Of a DNA stretch of 64,000 nt, positions 1 to 7,874 are shown piece by piece (position 1 is the stretch's first letter; the number at the start of each line of letters is the position of its first letter). Under the pieces are notes generated by a model, which made no database searches, was not told the DNA's origin, and saw only the letters and a program-made list of their open reading frames with translations. Position numbers and translations under genes: made by a program. Origin of the DNA: Listeria immobilis (lineage in GTDB: Bacteria; Bacillota; Bacilli; Lactobacillales; Listeriaceae); the NCBI RefSeq assembly GCF_014322765.1, contig NZ_JAASTZ010000006.1, forward strand, positions 62,001 to 126,000, given 5' to 3'.

Positions 1-332
1 CAGATGTACTTTTCATGGCAGATACAGGTAGTATGGAAGACGTTTATTACGCTGACTCCCTCGGTTTTGACTTAATTGGCACCACACTTTATGGCTACAC
101 CAAGGAAACAGCGAATAAAAATATCAGCGACCACGACTTTTCTCATTTGAAAGAAGTGTTGAAAAGTACAAATCGCCCGGTGATTGCAGAAGGAAAAATC
201 GACTCGCCCAGTAAAGCCAGACAAGTTCTTGCTTTAGGTTGTTATGCCGTCGTTGTTGGCGGTGCAATAACTCGGCCACAGGAAATAACCACCCGTTTTA
301 CAAATGAAATCCAAAAAGATAGAACTAATTGA
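1..332 (+). CDS. nanE: N-acetylmannosamine-6-phosphate 2-epimerase, C-terminal part (5' end outside window)
   Basis: The reading frame is open from the window edge, so the gene starts upstream; about 110 C-terminal residues are seen. They match the C-terminal half of the NanE TIM barrel: MADTGSMED, then LIGTTLYGYT, then VIAEGKIDSPSKARQVL and finally VVVGGAITRPQEIT, which forms the phosphate-binding end of the barrel. NanE converts N-acetylmannosamine-6-P to N-acetylglucosamine-6-P in sialic acid/amino sugar catabolism in the cytoplasm. A strong terminator lies about 160 bp downstream. The family is recognised from these motifs; the missing N-terminus cannot be judged. Confidence 0.85.
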   Translation, partial: DVLFMADTGSMEDVYYADSLGFDLIGTTLYGYTKETANKNISDHDFSHLKEVLKSTNRPVIAEGKIDSPSKARQVLALGCYAVVVGGAITRPQEITTRFTNEIQKDRTN

Positions 333-348
333 TCTAACAAAGTAAATC

Positions 349-499
349 CTTGCTGACATAATTAATGTAGAACAAATGGGGCAATATCATGCGGAAATTT
401 ATCAAAAACTCTCATAAGTAGGGCTGTTAGCAAAAGTAAAAGATATTTTGCCAACCAATACAGTAACCGATGAATTTCATTAACAGCAATTAGGAAAAT
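349..499 (+). pseudogene. short degraded coding remnant
   Basis: One frame reads protein-like over about 50 codons (ADIINVEQMGQYHAEIY, then VGLLAKVKDILPTNTVTDEFH) but has stop codons at about 415 and 475 and no start codon or ribosome binding site. Composition and continuity suggest the tail of a lost gene between nanE and noc. The parent gene is not recognised. It may equally be non-coding sequence read by chance. Confidence 0.3.
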
Positions 500-540
500 A
501 GATGGGACTGTGTAACTTTAACAGCACCATCTATTTTTTT
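493..540 (+). terminator. intrinsic terminator after nanE
   Basis: An 11-bp perfect stem (493-503 with 525-535, AAAATAGATGG and its complement) is followed by a T-rich run. It ends transcription from the nanE side before noc. Confidence 0.75.
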
Positions 541-660
541 ATTGAACGACAGAATTAACGTGTTTTTCTGTGCCATTTCTGCTAAAATAGTTAATGAGAC
601 TTGTGGATAGAAGGATTTACTTACTTAGCGCCCAAGATTTTCCGGAAAGGAAGGACCCAG

Positions 661-1518
661 ATGCCTTTTTCACGTTTATTTGGAAAAAAAGATAAGAATA
701 ATCAAATGGATGATATAGTAGAAGAAGGAGTACAACGCGTACAAGAACTTCCTATGGACAAAATTTTCCCAAACCAATTTCAACCACGGACGGTGTTTAA
801 TCAAGAGAAAATTGATGAACTTGCTCGAACTATCCGAATTCATGGGGTAATTCAGCCTATTGTGGTTAGAGAGATGGAGCCGGATTATTACGAAATCATT
901 GCAGGAGAGCGCCGTTTTCGAGCTGTCCTATCTTTAGAGATGGAGAAAATCCCAGCAATTATTCAAAATTTAGATGATGAAGAAGTAGCTGCGATTGCCT
1001 TAATTGAAAACTTGCAGCGAGAAGAACTTACACCTATTGAAGAAGCAAAAGCGTACCGGAGTTTGCTAGATATGCAAGATGTGACACAGGAAGCACTTGC
1101 GCAGCGTGTTGGGAAAAGCCAATCTGCCATTGCTAATAAAATGCGACTCTTAAAACTACCAGAAGCTGTTCAAAAAGCAGTACTTAATAAACAGATTTCA
1201 GAACGTCATGCGCGTTCATTACTAGCTTTAGAGACAGAAGAGCAACAAATATCTCTTTTAGCAGAAATAGAAGAAAACCACTGGAACGTTAAACAAACTG
1301 AAGCACGAATTCAGGAATTATTAGTCGCGAAGAAACCAGTTGCAACTAAAAAAACCAAGCCGAAACGCCAAGCTATCAGTCGTGATGTGCGGATTGCTAT
1401 GAATACAATTAAGCAATCTGTTACGATGGTTAAAGATAACGGAATGGAACTAGATTTTAAAGAAGAAGAAACAGATGATTTTTATCAAATTACCATTCAA
1501 ATCCCTAAAAAGAAGTAA
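661..1518 (+). CDS. noc: nucleoid occlusion protein Noc (ParB paralogue)
   Basis: Noc binds 14-bp palindromes over the chromosome and keeps the division septum away from the nucleoid. The protein has a ParB/CTP-switch domain at about residues 25-120 with [26 protein letters not shown] and GERRFRAV, then a helix-turn-helix at about 140-175 ([19 protein letters not shown]), and a basic linker before a C-terminal dimerisation region. The ATG at 661 is chosen over a TTG at 601 because GGAAAGGAAGG sits just upstream and homologues begin near MPFSRLFG. The second ParB-type gene, next to parA, is the true ParB; this one lacks an adjacent ATPase. Two perfect Noc sites lie in this window (23030 and 53641). 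Confidence 0.92.
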   Translation: MPFSRLFGKKDKNNQMDDIVEEGVQRVQELPMDKIFPNQFQPRTVFNQEKIDELARTIRIHGVIQPIVVREMEPDYYEIIAGERRFRAVLSLEMEKIPAIIQNLDDEEVAAIALIENLQREELTPIEEAKAYRSLLDMQDVTQEALAQRVGKSQSAIANKMRLLKLPEAVQKAVLNKQISERHARSLLALETEEQQISLLAEIEENHWNVKQTEARIQELLVAKKPVATKKTKPKRQAISRDVRIAMNTIKQSVTMVKDNGMELDFKEEETDDFYQITIQIPKKK

Positions 1519-1530
1519 AGAGGTGTAATA

Positions 1531-1830
1531 GTGAGGTTTTTGAAGATAATTGGACATGTAATTGGGGTTATTAGTTGCTTAATGGTACTTCCATCGTTTG
1601 TAATAGCAGTCACTAGTGCCATCCTAAGTTTTAACCCATTATATATTACGTATTTTTTCACCAGTCCTTATACCCGAGCAGTTGCTGTCGCAGAAGAATC
1701 CGGTTGGGGAAGTGCCATTAATATTTTATTTATTAATTATGGAGCGTTTCTTATCGCTTTTGCATATACCTTCTTTGCGATAGTGAAAATCTATAGTTGG
1801 TATCAAATTGCAAAAGAAACGAAAAAATAA
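1531..1830 (+). CDS. small membrane protein, unknown function
   Basis: A 99-residue protein starting at GTG with AGAGGTG just upstream. It has two clear hydrophobic segments (about residues 7-32 and 65-88) and a short basic tail (IAKETKK), so it is probably an integral membrane protein with two helices. It lies 12 bp after noc and before a terminator, so it is probably cotranscribed with noc. No known domain is recognised. Confidence 0.7.
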   Translation: MRFLKIIGHVIGVISCLMVLPSFVIAVTSAILSFNPLYITYFFTSPYTRAVAVAEESGWGSAINILFINYGAFLIAFAYTFFAIVKIYSWYQIAKETKK

Positions 1831-1842
1831 GCGCAACCAGTT

Positions 1843-1868
1843 AACCCGCCTATTTAAGCGGGTTTTTC
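1843..1868 (+). terminator. intrinsic terminator after the noc operon
   Basis: Stem AACCCGC (1843-1849) pairs with GCGGGTT (1858-1864), followed by TTTTT. Confidence 0.8.
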
Positions 1869-1903
1869 TACCTATTTAATATAAAAAGGAAGGAGGAGAG
1901 AGT

Positions 1904-2902
1904 GTGAAGACGACAATAAAAGACATCGCAAAAGAAGCGGGGGTTTCCATTGCGACCATTTCATTAATTATCAATGGAAAGGCAGAATTATTTAGCCCGA
2001 AAACGGTCAAAAAAGTAAATGAAGCCATTGAAAAACTAAACTATCAACCTAATTATTTTGCTAAAAACTTAAATAGTGTTAAAAGTAATACAATTGGTTT
2101 AATTGTTCCTGATGTTTCCAATCCGTTCTTCTCTAAATTAGCCAATAGTATTGAAAACGCGCTTAATGAGGCGGGTTATTTACTATTTCTATGCAATAGC
2201 GCATACGATTTAGAACGCGAACAAAAATATATTAATGAAATGCTATACCGTTCGATTGAAGGAATCATTTTTGCTAGTGCTGAAAACTTAACTGAAGCAA
2301 CAATACAGCAACTAGGAAAATCAAATGTGCCATATATTTTAATGGATCGACCTAGTAGAGTGGTAAATAATGGTGTTTTTGTGGATGATTATGCTGGTGG
2401 AGTGATTGCAACAGAGCATTTAATTGCGAAAGGGCACACTAAAATTGCTTGTTTAAGTGGAGCGGAAAAGTTTGTAAATATCTCTGAACGTGGTCGAGGA
2501 TATTTAGAAACAATGAGAAAGCATCAATTAACACCCATTTATTCAGAAAATGGGACGTTGACTGTTGAAAGTGGTTATGAAGAAGGTATGGCCATCTGTA
2601 AAAAAGATATTTCGGCAATATTTGTTTGCAATGACTTAATGGCAATAGGCGTTTATGAAGCGGCTAATGAGCTCGGCAAAGTGATTCCAAGCGATATTTC
2701 AGTGTTAGGATTTGACGATATTACAACAGCACAATACTTAACACCTAAGCTAACAACCATTCAACAACCCATCGAGGAAATTGGCAAGGTTGCTGTGGAA
2801 AATTTAGTTTGGCGGATTCAAAATAATAATAAGGCTGTAGAAAATTATGTAGCACCAGTTACTTTGGTTGAAAGATCGAGTGTTAGACTAGAAGAAAACT
2901 AA
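1904..2902 (+). CDS. LacI-family transcriptional regulator of the nucleoside operon
   Basis: A 332-residue LacI/GalR repressor with a GTG start behind AAGGAAGGAGGAG. The N-terminal helix-turn-helix (TIKDIAKEAGVSIATISLIING) and hinge helix precede a periplasmic-binding-protein-like effector domain (IGLIVPDVSNPFFSKLA, VFVDDYAGG, AIFVCNDLMAIGVYEA, SVLGFDDI). It lies directly upstream of the nucleoside hydrolase/ECF operon in the same direction, with two perfect palindromes in the gap, so it most likely controls that operon. The effector is probably a nucleoside, ribose or a related sugar, inferred from context only. Length is normal and nothing looks damaged. Confidence 0.88.
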   Translation: MKTTIKDIAKEAGVSIATISLIINGKAELFSPKTVKKVNEAIEKLNYQPNYFAKNLNSVKSNTIGLIVPDVSNPFFSKLANSIENALNEAGYLLFLCNSAYDLEREQKYINEMLYRSIEGIIFASAENLTEATIQQLGKSNVPYILMDRPSRVVNNGVFVDDYAGGVIATEHLIAKGHTKIACLSGAEKFVNISERGRGYLETMRKHQLTPIYSENGTLTVESGYEEGMAICKKDISAIFVCNDLMAIGVYEAANELGKVIPSDISVLGFDDITTAQYLTPKLTTIQQPIEEIGKVAVENLVWRIQNNNKAVENYVAPVTLVERSSVRLEEN

Positions 2903-2912
2903 AAAGAAGCGG

Positions 2913-2941
2913 TTGACTTTTAAAACGTTTTAATTTATGCT
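2913..2941 (+). promoter_or_regulatory. promoter of the nucleoside operon with internal operator
   Basis: TTGACT (2913-2918) and TATGCT (2936-2941) are separated by 17 bp. The spacer contains the 14-bp perfect palindrome TTAAAACGTTTTAA (2920-2933), a typical LacI-family operator placed so that bound repressor would block RNA polymerase. Confidence 0.75.
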
Positions 2942-2983
2942 TTAAAAAATGACAGCGCTCACAAATATGGCTTTACCGTTTTG

Positions 2984-2997
2984 TTAAAACGTTTTAA
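2984..2997. promoter_or_regulatory. second operator palindrome
   Basis: TTAAAACGTTTTAA, identical to the copy at 2920-2933 and centred 64 bp downstream, just before the ribosome binding site of the nucleoside hydrolase gene. 64 bp is about six helical turns, a spacing suited to repressor looping or cooperative binding. Confidence 0.75.
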
Positions 2998-3021
2998 TAA
3001 ATTAGGAGGTAGTTTAAAAAA

Positions 3022-3933
3022 ATGAGTCCAAATAGAGTAATTATTGATACAGATGTAGGCAGTGATATTGATGATGCAATGGCACTTGCACTTGCGATGA
3101 AGTCGGATGAAATTTACATCGAGGGAGTAACAACCGTATATGGCGATACCCTTCTAAGAGCAAAACTAGCAAAAAAATTATTAACGCTTGGAGATGCTGA
3201 AGAAGTAAAAGTTTATCCTGGGATTGAACTACCGCTTCTACACAACCGAGAAGTTTGGATGGCTGGGCATGAAGGGGATGGTGTTTTAGAAGATTATGAG
3301 ACGCTTGAAGTGGAGGCAGAGCATGGTGTTGACTTCATTATTAGAACTATTATGGATAATCCACATGAAATTACCCTTATCCCAATTGGACCGCTAACAA
3401 ATATAGCAGCCGCAATTATTCGTGAACCAAAAGTAGCAGAAAATGTAAAAGAAATTATTTTAATGGGTGGTGTAACAAGACTTGGTGATAACGGATTAAA
3501 GATACGCCAAATCGAACATAATATTAAATCAGACCCAGAAGCAGCCTCGTTAGTTTTTCGCAGTCAAGCCAAAATTACTATGGTTGGTCTGGACGTAACA
3601 ATGAAAGTGAAATTCACCAAATCAGAGCGGGACCAACTAAAAGCATCGGCATTACCATTAAATGATGCGCTTGTTAAAATGTTAGATAGATGGTTTGACT
3701 TTATTGAAGAAGATTTTACATTAATGCACGATCCTCTTACCGTATCACTGCTTCTTGATAGAAGTTTAGTGAAGACTGAAAAAGTAACAATTGAAGTGGA
3801 ATATGACCACAGACATCCGACCGGTCAAACTGTTGCTACTTATGATGAATCTGGCAATGTGGATTTATGTTTAGATGTGGACAGTGAACGTTTTAATGAA
3901 CTATTACTAGGGGTTTTACTAAAAGGAAAATAA
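3022..3933 (+). CDS. inosine/uridine-preferring nucleoside hydrolase (IunH family)
   Basis: Cleaves the N-glycosidic bond of ribonucleosides to base and ribose using a Ca2+-bound water. The calcium-binding Asp cluster IIDTDVGSDIDDA is at residues 7-19; other family features are IPIGPLTNIAAAI, LMGGV, and EHNIKSDPEAA near residue 180. The 303-residue length is normal for the family. TAGGAGG precedes the ATG. It is the first gene after the operator pair and heads an operon that also carries an ECF transporter, ribokinase-like kinase, adenosine deaminase and purine phosphorylase. The substrate is probably a purine or broad-range nucleoside; exact specificity cannot be read from sequence. Confidence 0.88.
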   Translation: MSPNRVIIDTDVGSDIDDAMALALAMKSDEIYIEGVTTVYGDTLLRAKLAKKLLTLGDAEEVKVYPGIELPLLHNREVWMAGHEGDGVLEDYETLEVEAEHGVDFIIRTIMDNPHEITLIPIGPLTNIAAAIIREPKVAENVKEIILMGGVTRLGDNGLKIRQIEHNIKSDPEAASLVFRSQAKITMVGLDVTMKVKFTKSERDQLKASALPLNDALVKMLDRWFDFIEEDFTLMHDPLTVSLLLDRSLVKTEKVTIEVEYDHRHPTGQTVATYDESGNVDLCLDVDSERFNELLLGVLLKGK

Positions 3934-3952
3934 ATTATATGGAGGTTTTTAA

Positions 3953-4570
3953 ATGAAGCGCGGAATGAAATATGATTTTTCGTTACTGTCGATTTTGTTA
4001 ATACCGATTGGAGTGGCAATTAATGTTGTTGGGTACCAATTGTCTTCTATTTTAAAATTACCTGTGTTTTTAGATTTAATGGGTACCGCACTGGTTAGTA
4101 TGATTGCTGGTCCTTGGGTTGGGCTTGTCACTGGGGGACTGGGGAGCTTAGTAAATGGCATGCTCAATCCTGTTGCAATCCCTTTTGCACTGGTTTCAAT
4201 GTCAGTTGGTTGGACTGTCGGGATGCTTTCAAGAGTTAAAATGTTTAACAATATAATCTTGTTACTAATTTCCTCTGTTATTGTGACTATTGTTTCATCC
4301 ATTACCTCTGCACCCGTTCAAGTTATTTTGTTTGGCGGTGTTACAGGGTCATCCATTGACTTAATTACAGCAACATTACTATCTACTGGGGAGCAAATTT
4401 GGACAGCAGTATTCTCACAAACACTCATAATTGGAAGTATTAATTCGGTTGTAAACTTGCTGATTGCATGGCTGATTGTAAAAAAAATGTCGGCTCGTTA
4501 TCTATCGAAGCAAAATTACGGAATGCCATATATTAAAAAACAAGAGTTAAATACTACAAAAATCGTATAA
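3953..4570 (+). CDS. ECF transporter substrate-binding S component
   Basis: A 205-residue protein with about six hydrophobic helices, including the small-residue-rich stretch GTALVSMIAGPWVGLVTGG typical of S components of energy-coupling factor importers. A GGAGG site lies 9 bp before the ATG. The gene is followed at once by T and two A component genes, so this is a dedicated (group I style) ECF transporter rather than one sharing the general EcfAAT module. Its neighbours imply a nucleoside substrate. The S family is not one I can name with certainty; a vitamin or nucleobase substrate remains possible. Confidence 0.8.
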   Translation: MKRGMKYDFSLLSILLIPIGVAINVVGYQLSSILKLPVFLDLMGTALVSMIAGPWVGLVTGGLGSLVNGMLNPVAIPFALVSMSVGWTVGMLSRVKMFNNIILLLISSVIVTIVSSITSAPVQVILFGGVTGSSIDLITATLLSTGEQIWTAVFSQTLIIGSINSVVNLLIAWLIVKKMSARYLSKQNYGMPYIKKQELNTTKIV

Positions 4571-4586
4571 AAAAGGAGTTTGTGAT

Positions 4587-5327
4587 ATGAAGCGATTTAT
4601 TCTTAGTCTCTATCCAACGACCAAACTGTGGGTTGTTGCTTTTGTAATAATATCTAGCATGTTTATTCCGGGTTATTTATATCAATATGCTATTTTTCCC
4701 GTGTGTTTACTAATTGCGATGCTTGCAGGTAAGGGTGGCGAATTTTTTAGCTTATTTATGAAAGCTATTTTTACAATTATCATCTTTATTTTTGTTATTC
4801 AAGGGCTATTCTATCCAGGAACTACAGTGCTTTTCAGCTGGTGGATTTTCACGGTGAATATGGAGGGGATTGTATATAGTCTCGTATTAACTTCCAAAAT
4901 TGTTGCTATTAGCTCCATTATCATCTTATTTTTCCGTATTACGAAAACAAAGGACTTTATTTACTCATTAGAAAAAATGGGCATGCCAAAAAAAGTAACC
5001 TATGTTATCATGTCGACACTCCAAATTACACCTCAAATGAAAGAACTCTCTAAAACAATTATGGACGCGCAAAGATCACGAGGAATTGAAACAGAAGGAA
5101 GCCTGCTTATACGCGCGAAATCATTTTTACCAATATTAGGACCATTAGTACTTTCATCCGTAGAATCATCAGAAGAACGGGTGTTAACACTAGAATCTAG
5201 AGCTTTTTCCGCAAAAGTAAAGAAAACCAATATTTATTCCATTAAAAAATCAAAGAAAGATTACTGGATTTCTACTATTTTCATTATCTTGATTATACTC
5301 TTAGCTGTGAGGGGTCTTATACTATGA
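4587..5327 (+). CDS. ECF transporter transmembrane T component (EcfT-like)
   Basis: A 246-residue membrane protein with several hydrophobic helices and a cytoplasmic region holding the two short motifs that couple to the ATPases: AQRSRGIETEG (about residues 152-162) and LESRAFSAK (about 197-205). AAAGGAG precedes the ATG. Its last codons overlap the first ATPase gene by 4 bp (ATGA), which indicates translational coupling. It transmits ATPase movement to the S component in the membrane. Length is normal for EcfT. Confidence 0.85.
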   Translation: MKRFILSLYPTTKLWVVAFVIISSMFIPGYLYQYAIFPVCLLIAMLAGKGGEFFSLFMKAIFTIIIFIFVIQGLFYPGTTVLFSWWIFTVNMEGIVYSLVLTSKIVAISSIIILFFRITKTKDFIYSLEKMGMPKKVTYVIMSTLQITPQMKELSKTIMDAQRSRGIETEGSLLIRAKSFLPILGPLVLSSVESSEERVLTLESRAFSAKVKKTNIYSIKKSKKDYWISTIFIILIILLAVRGLIL

Positions 5328-6184
5328 ATGTAATAACTTTAGAAAACGTTTCTTACAAATATCCTATTGGTCATAAAGAAGTCTTGCAAAATATTAACTT
5401 ATCCATTGAAAAAGGTAAATTCTATGCCTTAATTGGAAGTAATGATGCGGGAAAAACAACCTTGTGCAATTTGCTTCGAGGATTTATTCCGCATTTCTAT
5501 CACGGACAATTAGTAGGGGAAGTAGTAGTTTTTGGAAAACGATTAGAAGAATGGACGTTAAGCGATTTGTCGCAAAAAATTGGCTATGTTTTCCAAAATC
5601 CATTTACACAAATCAGTGGTTCTAAGGAAACTGTTTTTGAAGAAATTGCTTTTGGGCTTGAAAATTTAGGGATGCCAGAAGAGCTAATCCGAGAAAAAGT
5701 AAATGCGATTATGGATTTATTGGAAATTGATTTTTTACGTGATAAAAACCCTAACTTCCTTTCTGGAGGGCAAAAACAGCGAATTTCTCTAGCATCCATT
5801 ATTGTGATGGAACCAGAAATTCTAATTATTGATGAACCTACATCTCAGTTAGACCCTCAAGGAACAGAAGATGTATTTAAAATTATTAAAATGATGAAAG
5901 ACTTGGGTTCCACGATTATTTTAGTAGAGCATAAGATTGAACTTGTTGCTGAATATGCGGACGAAATCATTTTGTTGCAAGATGGCGAAATTAAAATGAT
6001 GGGGGAAAAACAAGCTATATTATCTAAAGAACAAGTCATTGAATATGGTGGAGTTATTCCTCAATTTGCGATTTTAGGTTTAGAACTTATGAAGACGGGG
6101 ATTCCGTTAGAAGAAATTCCGTTAACAGAAGACGCGGCCGTGAAACAACTTCAAGCACTTTTAGGGGAGGTTAAGACATTTTGA
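5324..6184 (+). CDS. ECF transporter ATPase, first subunit (altered Walker A)
   Basis: A 286-residue ABC ATPase of the cobalt/ECF class. Walker A is GSNDAGKTT (residues 38-46); the usual fourth-position Gly of the P-loop is Asp. The Q-loop (VFQNPF), a canonical LSGGQKQR signature, Walker B ILIIDEPTSQLD and switch His (VEHK) are present. It is coupled to the T gene by a 4-bp overlap and to the next ATPase gene by another 4-bp overlap. It should form a heterodimer with the downstream ATPase and power nucleoside import. The Asp substitution lies in the composite site that also contains the degenerate signature of its partner. Confidence 0.88.
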   Translation: MNVITLENVSYKYPIGHKEVLQNINLSIEKGKFYALIGSNDAGKTTLCNLLRGFIPHFYHGQLVGEVVVFGKRLEEWTLSDLSQKIGYVFQNPFTQISGSKETVFEEIAFGLENLGMPEELIREKVNAIMDLLEIDFLRDKNPNFLSGGQKQRISLASIIVMEPEILIIDEPTSQLDPQGTEDVFKIIKMMKDLGSTIILVEHKIELVAEYADEIILLQDGEIKMMGEKQAILSKEQVIEYGGVIPQFAILGLELMKTGIPLEEIPLTEDAAVKQLQALLGEVKTF

Positions 6185-6990
6185 GTTATTTACAGTTAGA
6201 TCAAGTCTCATTTTCATACCCAGGTGGTTTTAGTGCAGTAGAAAATGTTAGCATGTCTTTTGAAAAGGGCGAGGCTGTTGCAATCGTTGGCCAAAATGGC
6301 GCAGGAAAAACAACGACTGTGAAACTTATGAATGGCTTGCTTCGACCTACTTCTGGAAAAATTGTAGTGGATGGTTGGGATACAAAAGATTATACAACGG
6401 CGAAAATATCAAGAAAAGTTGGCTATGTTTTTCAAAATCCAGATGATCAAATTTTTCATAGTGATGTGCTAAGTGAAATTCAGTTTGGACCAAAAAATCT
6501 TAAACTTTCAGAGAAACAAGTACAAGAAAACGTAAATAAAGCAGTGGAATTAACTGGGCTTAAGCCATATTTAGAAGAACATCCTTATAATTTACCTTTT
6601 TCAATTCGGAAATTTATAACGATTGCTGCGGTTATCGCGATGAATCCAGACGTTATCATTCTCGATGAGCCAACTGCAGGACAAGATTATCCATCAATGC
6701 TTAGACTAGGAAAGATTATTTCTGAGTTGCAAAAGGAAAATAAAATCATTATTACCATTACTCATGATATGGAGTTTGTCGTAAGTAATTTTGAACGAGT
6801 TATTGTTATGGCAAATAAACAGAAATTACTTGATTCCTCAAGGCGTAAAGTGTTTTGGGATTTTGATATTTTAGAAAAAGCAAATTTAAAACAACCATAT
6901 ATCAGTCGAGTTGCTAAACAACTTGGGATAGGAAATCAAATTTTAGATATAAATGAAATGATTGAGGCAATTAAAACAAATAGAGCATAA
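6181..6990 (+). CDS. ECF transporter ATPase, second subunit (degenerate signature)
   Basis: A 269-residue ABC ATPase starting at TTG inside the stop region of the previous gene. Walker A GQNGAGKTT (37-45), Q-loop VFQNPDDQIF, Walker B VIILDEPTAGQD and switch His (ITHDME) are normal. The signature, normally LSGGQ-like, reads LPFSIRKF at residues 138-145. The gene is otherwise full length, so this is a divergent but maintained subunit, not an obvious pseudogene. It probably pairs with the preceding ATPase in one transporter. Confidence 0.87.
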   Translation: MSYLQLDQVSFSYPGGFSAVENVSMSFEKGEAVAIVGQNGAGKTTTVKLMNGLLRPTSGKIVVDGWDTKDYTTAKISRKVGYVFQNPDDQIFHSDVLSEIQFGPKNLKLSEKQVQENVNKAVELTGLKPYLEEHPYNLPFSIRKFITIAAVIAMNPDVIILDEPTAGQDYPSMLRLGKIISELQKENKIIITITHDMEFVVSNFERVIVMANKQKLLDSSRRKVFWDFDILEKANLKQPYISRVAKQLGIGNQILDINEMIEAIKTNRA

Positions 6991-7013
6991 ATTTTATGCG
7001 AGAGGAAGATAGC

Positions 7014-7874
7014 ATGAGTAGAATAGTTGTTTTGGGGAGCTGTTCCATTGACTATGTCGTGGAAACAGAGCATCAGCCGCAAAAAGGCGAAACAATTAAA
7101 GGCATAGAATTCCAAAAATATTTTGGTGGAAAAGGTGCAAACCAAGCAGTTGCAGCTAAGCGTTTTGGCGGGGATGTTGCTTTCGTTGGAGCTGTTGGAA
7201 ATGATGAAGCGGGAAAACAAATTTTAGCTAATTTTAAAAATGAAGGAATTCAAACGAACTTTTTAAAAGAGGTGGAGGCTTCAACTGGAGCGGCTGTAAT
7301 TACCATTATAGACGGGGATAATTCAATTATTTACGTCCCGGGAGCTAATCATCAATTTACAGTAACTGACTTTTCTTCCATTTTTAGTGATGCGGATATT
7401 GTTTTGCTCCAATTGGAATTACCTAAAGAAATCATTTTAGATGCACTAACTTATTGCGTGGAGAACGAAATTACTACCATCTTAGACCCTGCACCTTCTG
7501 AGTTATTTTCAGCAGAAATGTTTGAAAAAGCAACGTATATCACACCGAATGAAATGGAATTCAGTGATATAGCGCGTAAATTGCGTACTACAGAGAAAGA
7601 ACTGCTTGAAAAGAATCCGCAGAAAATCATCCTATCAAAAGGTGCAGAAGGTGTGAGTTACTTTGCTAATGGCATTCAAGTAAATGTTCCAGCTGAGAAG
7701 GTAGAAGCAGTTGACTCAACAGGTGCGGGGGATACGTTCGCAGGTGTTTTTGCAGCAACCTTATTAGAAGGAAGCTTTGATCAAGCGGTAAAATGGGCCG
7801 TGAAAGCAAGTGCTCTTTCTGTGAAGTCAAAAGGTGCTCAAACCGGCATGCCCACTAGAATGATGCTAAAATGA
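7014..7874 (+). CDS. PfkB-family sugar kinase, ribokinase-like
   Basis: A 286-residue carbohydrate kinase. The N-terminal substrate motif GGKGANQAVAAKRFGG and the C-terminal DSTGAGDTFAGVFAA (anion hole and catalytic Asp) are both clear. In this operon it probably phosphorylates ribose released by the nucleoside hydrolase to ribose-5-P; a nucleoside substrate is also possible. The ATG at 7014 is chosen because GAGAGGAAG lies just before it; an ATG 18 bp upstream would begin inside that site. Its stop overlaps the start of the deaminase gene by 4 bp. Confidence 0.87.
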   Translation: MSRIVVLGSCSIDYVVETEHQPQKGETIKGIEFQKYFGGKGANQAVAAKRFGGDVAFVGAVGNDEAGKQILANFKNEGIQTNFLKEVEASTGAAVITIIDGDNSIIYVPGANHQFTVTDFSSIFSDADIVLLQLELPKEIILDALTYCVENEITTILDPAPSELFSAEMFEKATYITPNEMEFSDIARKLRTTEKELLEKNPQKIILSKGAEGVSYFANGIQVNVPAEKVEAVDSTGAGDTFAGVFAATLLEGSFDQAVKWAVKASALSVKSKGAQTGMPTRMMLK

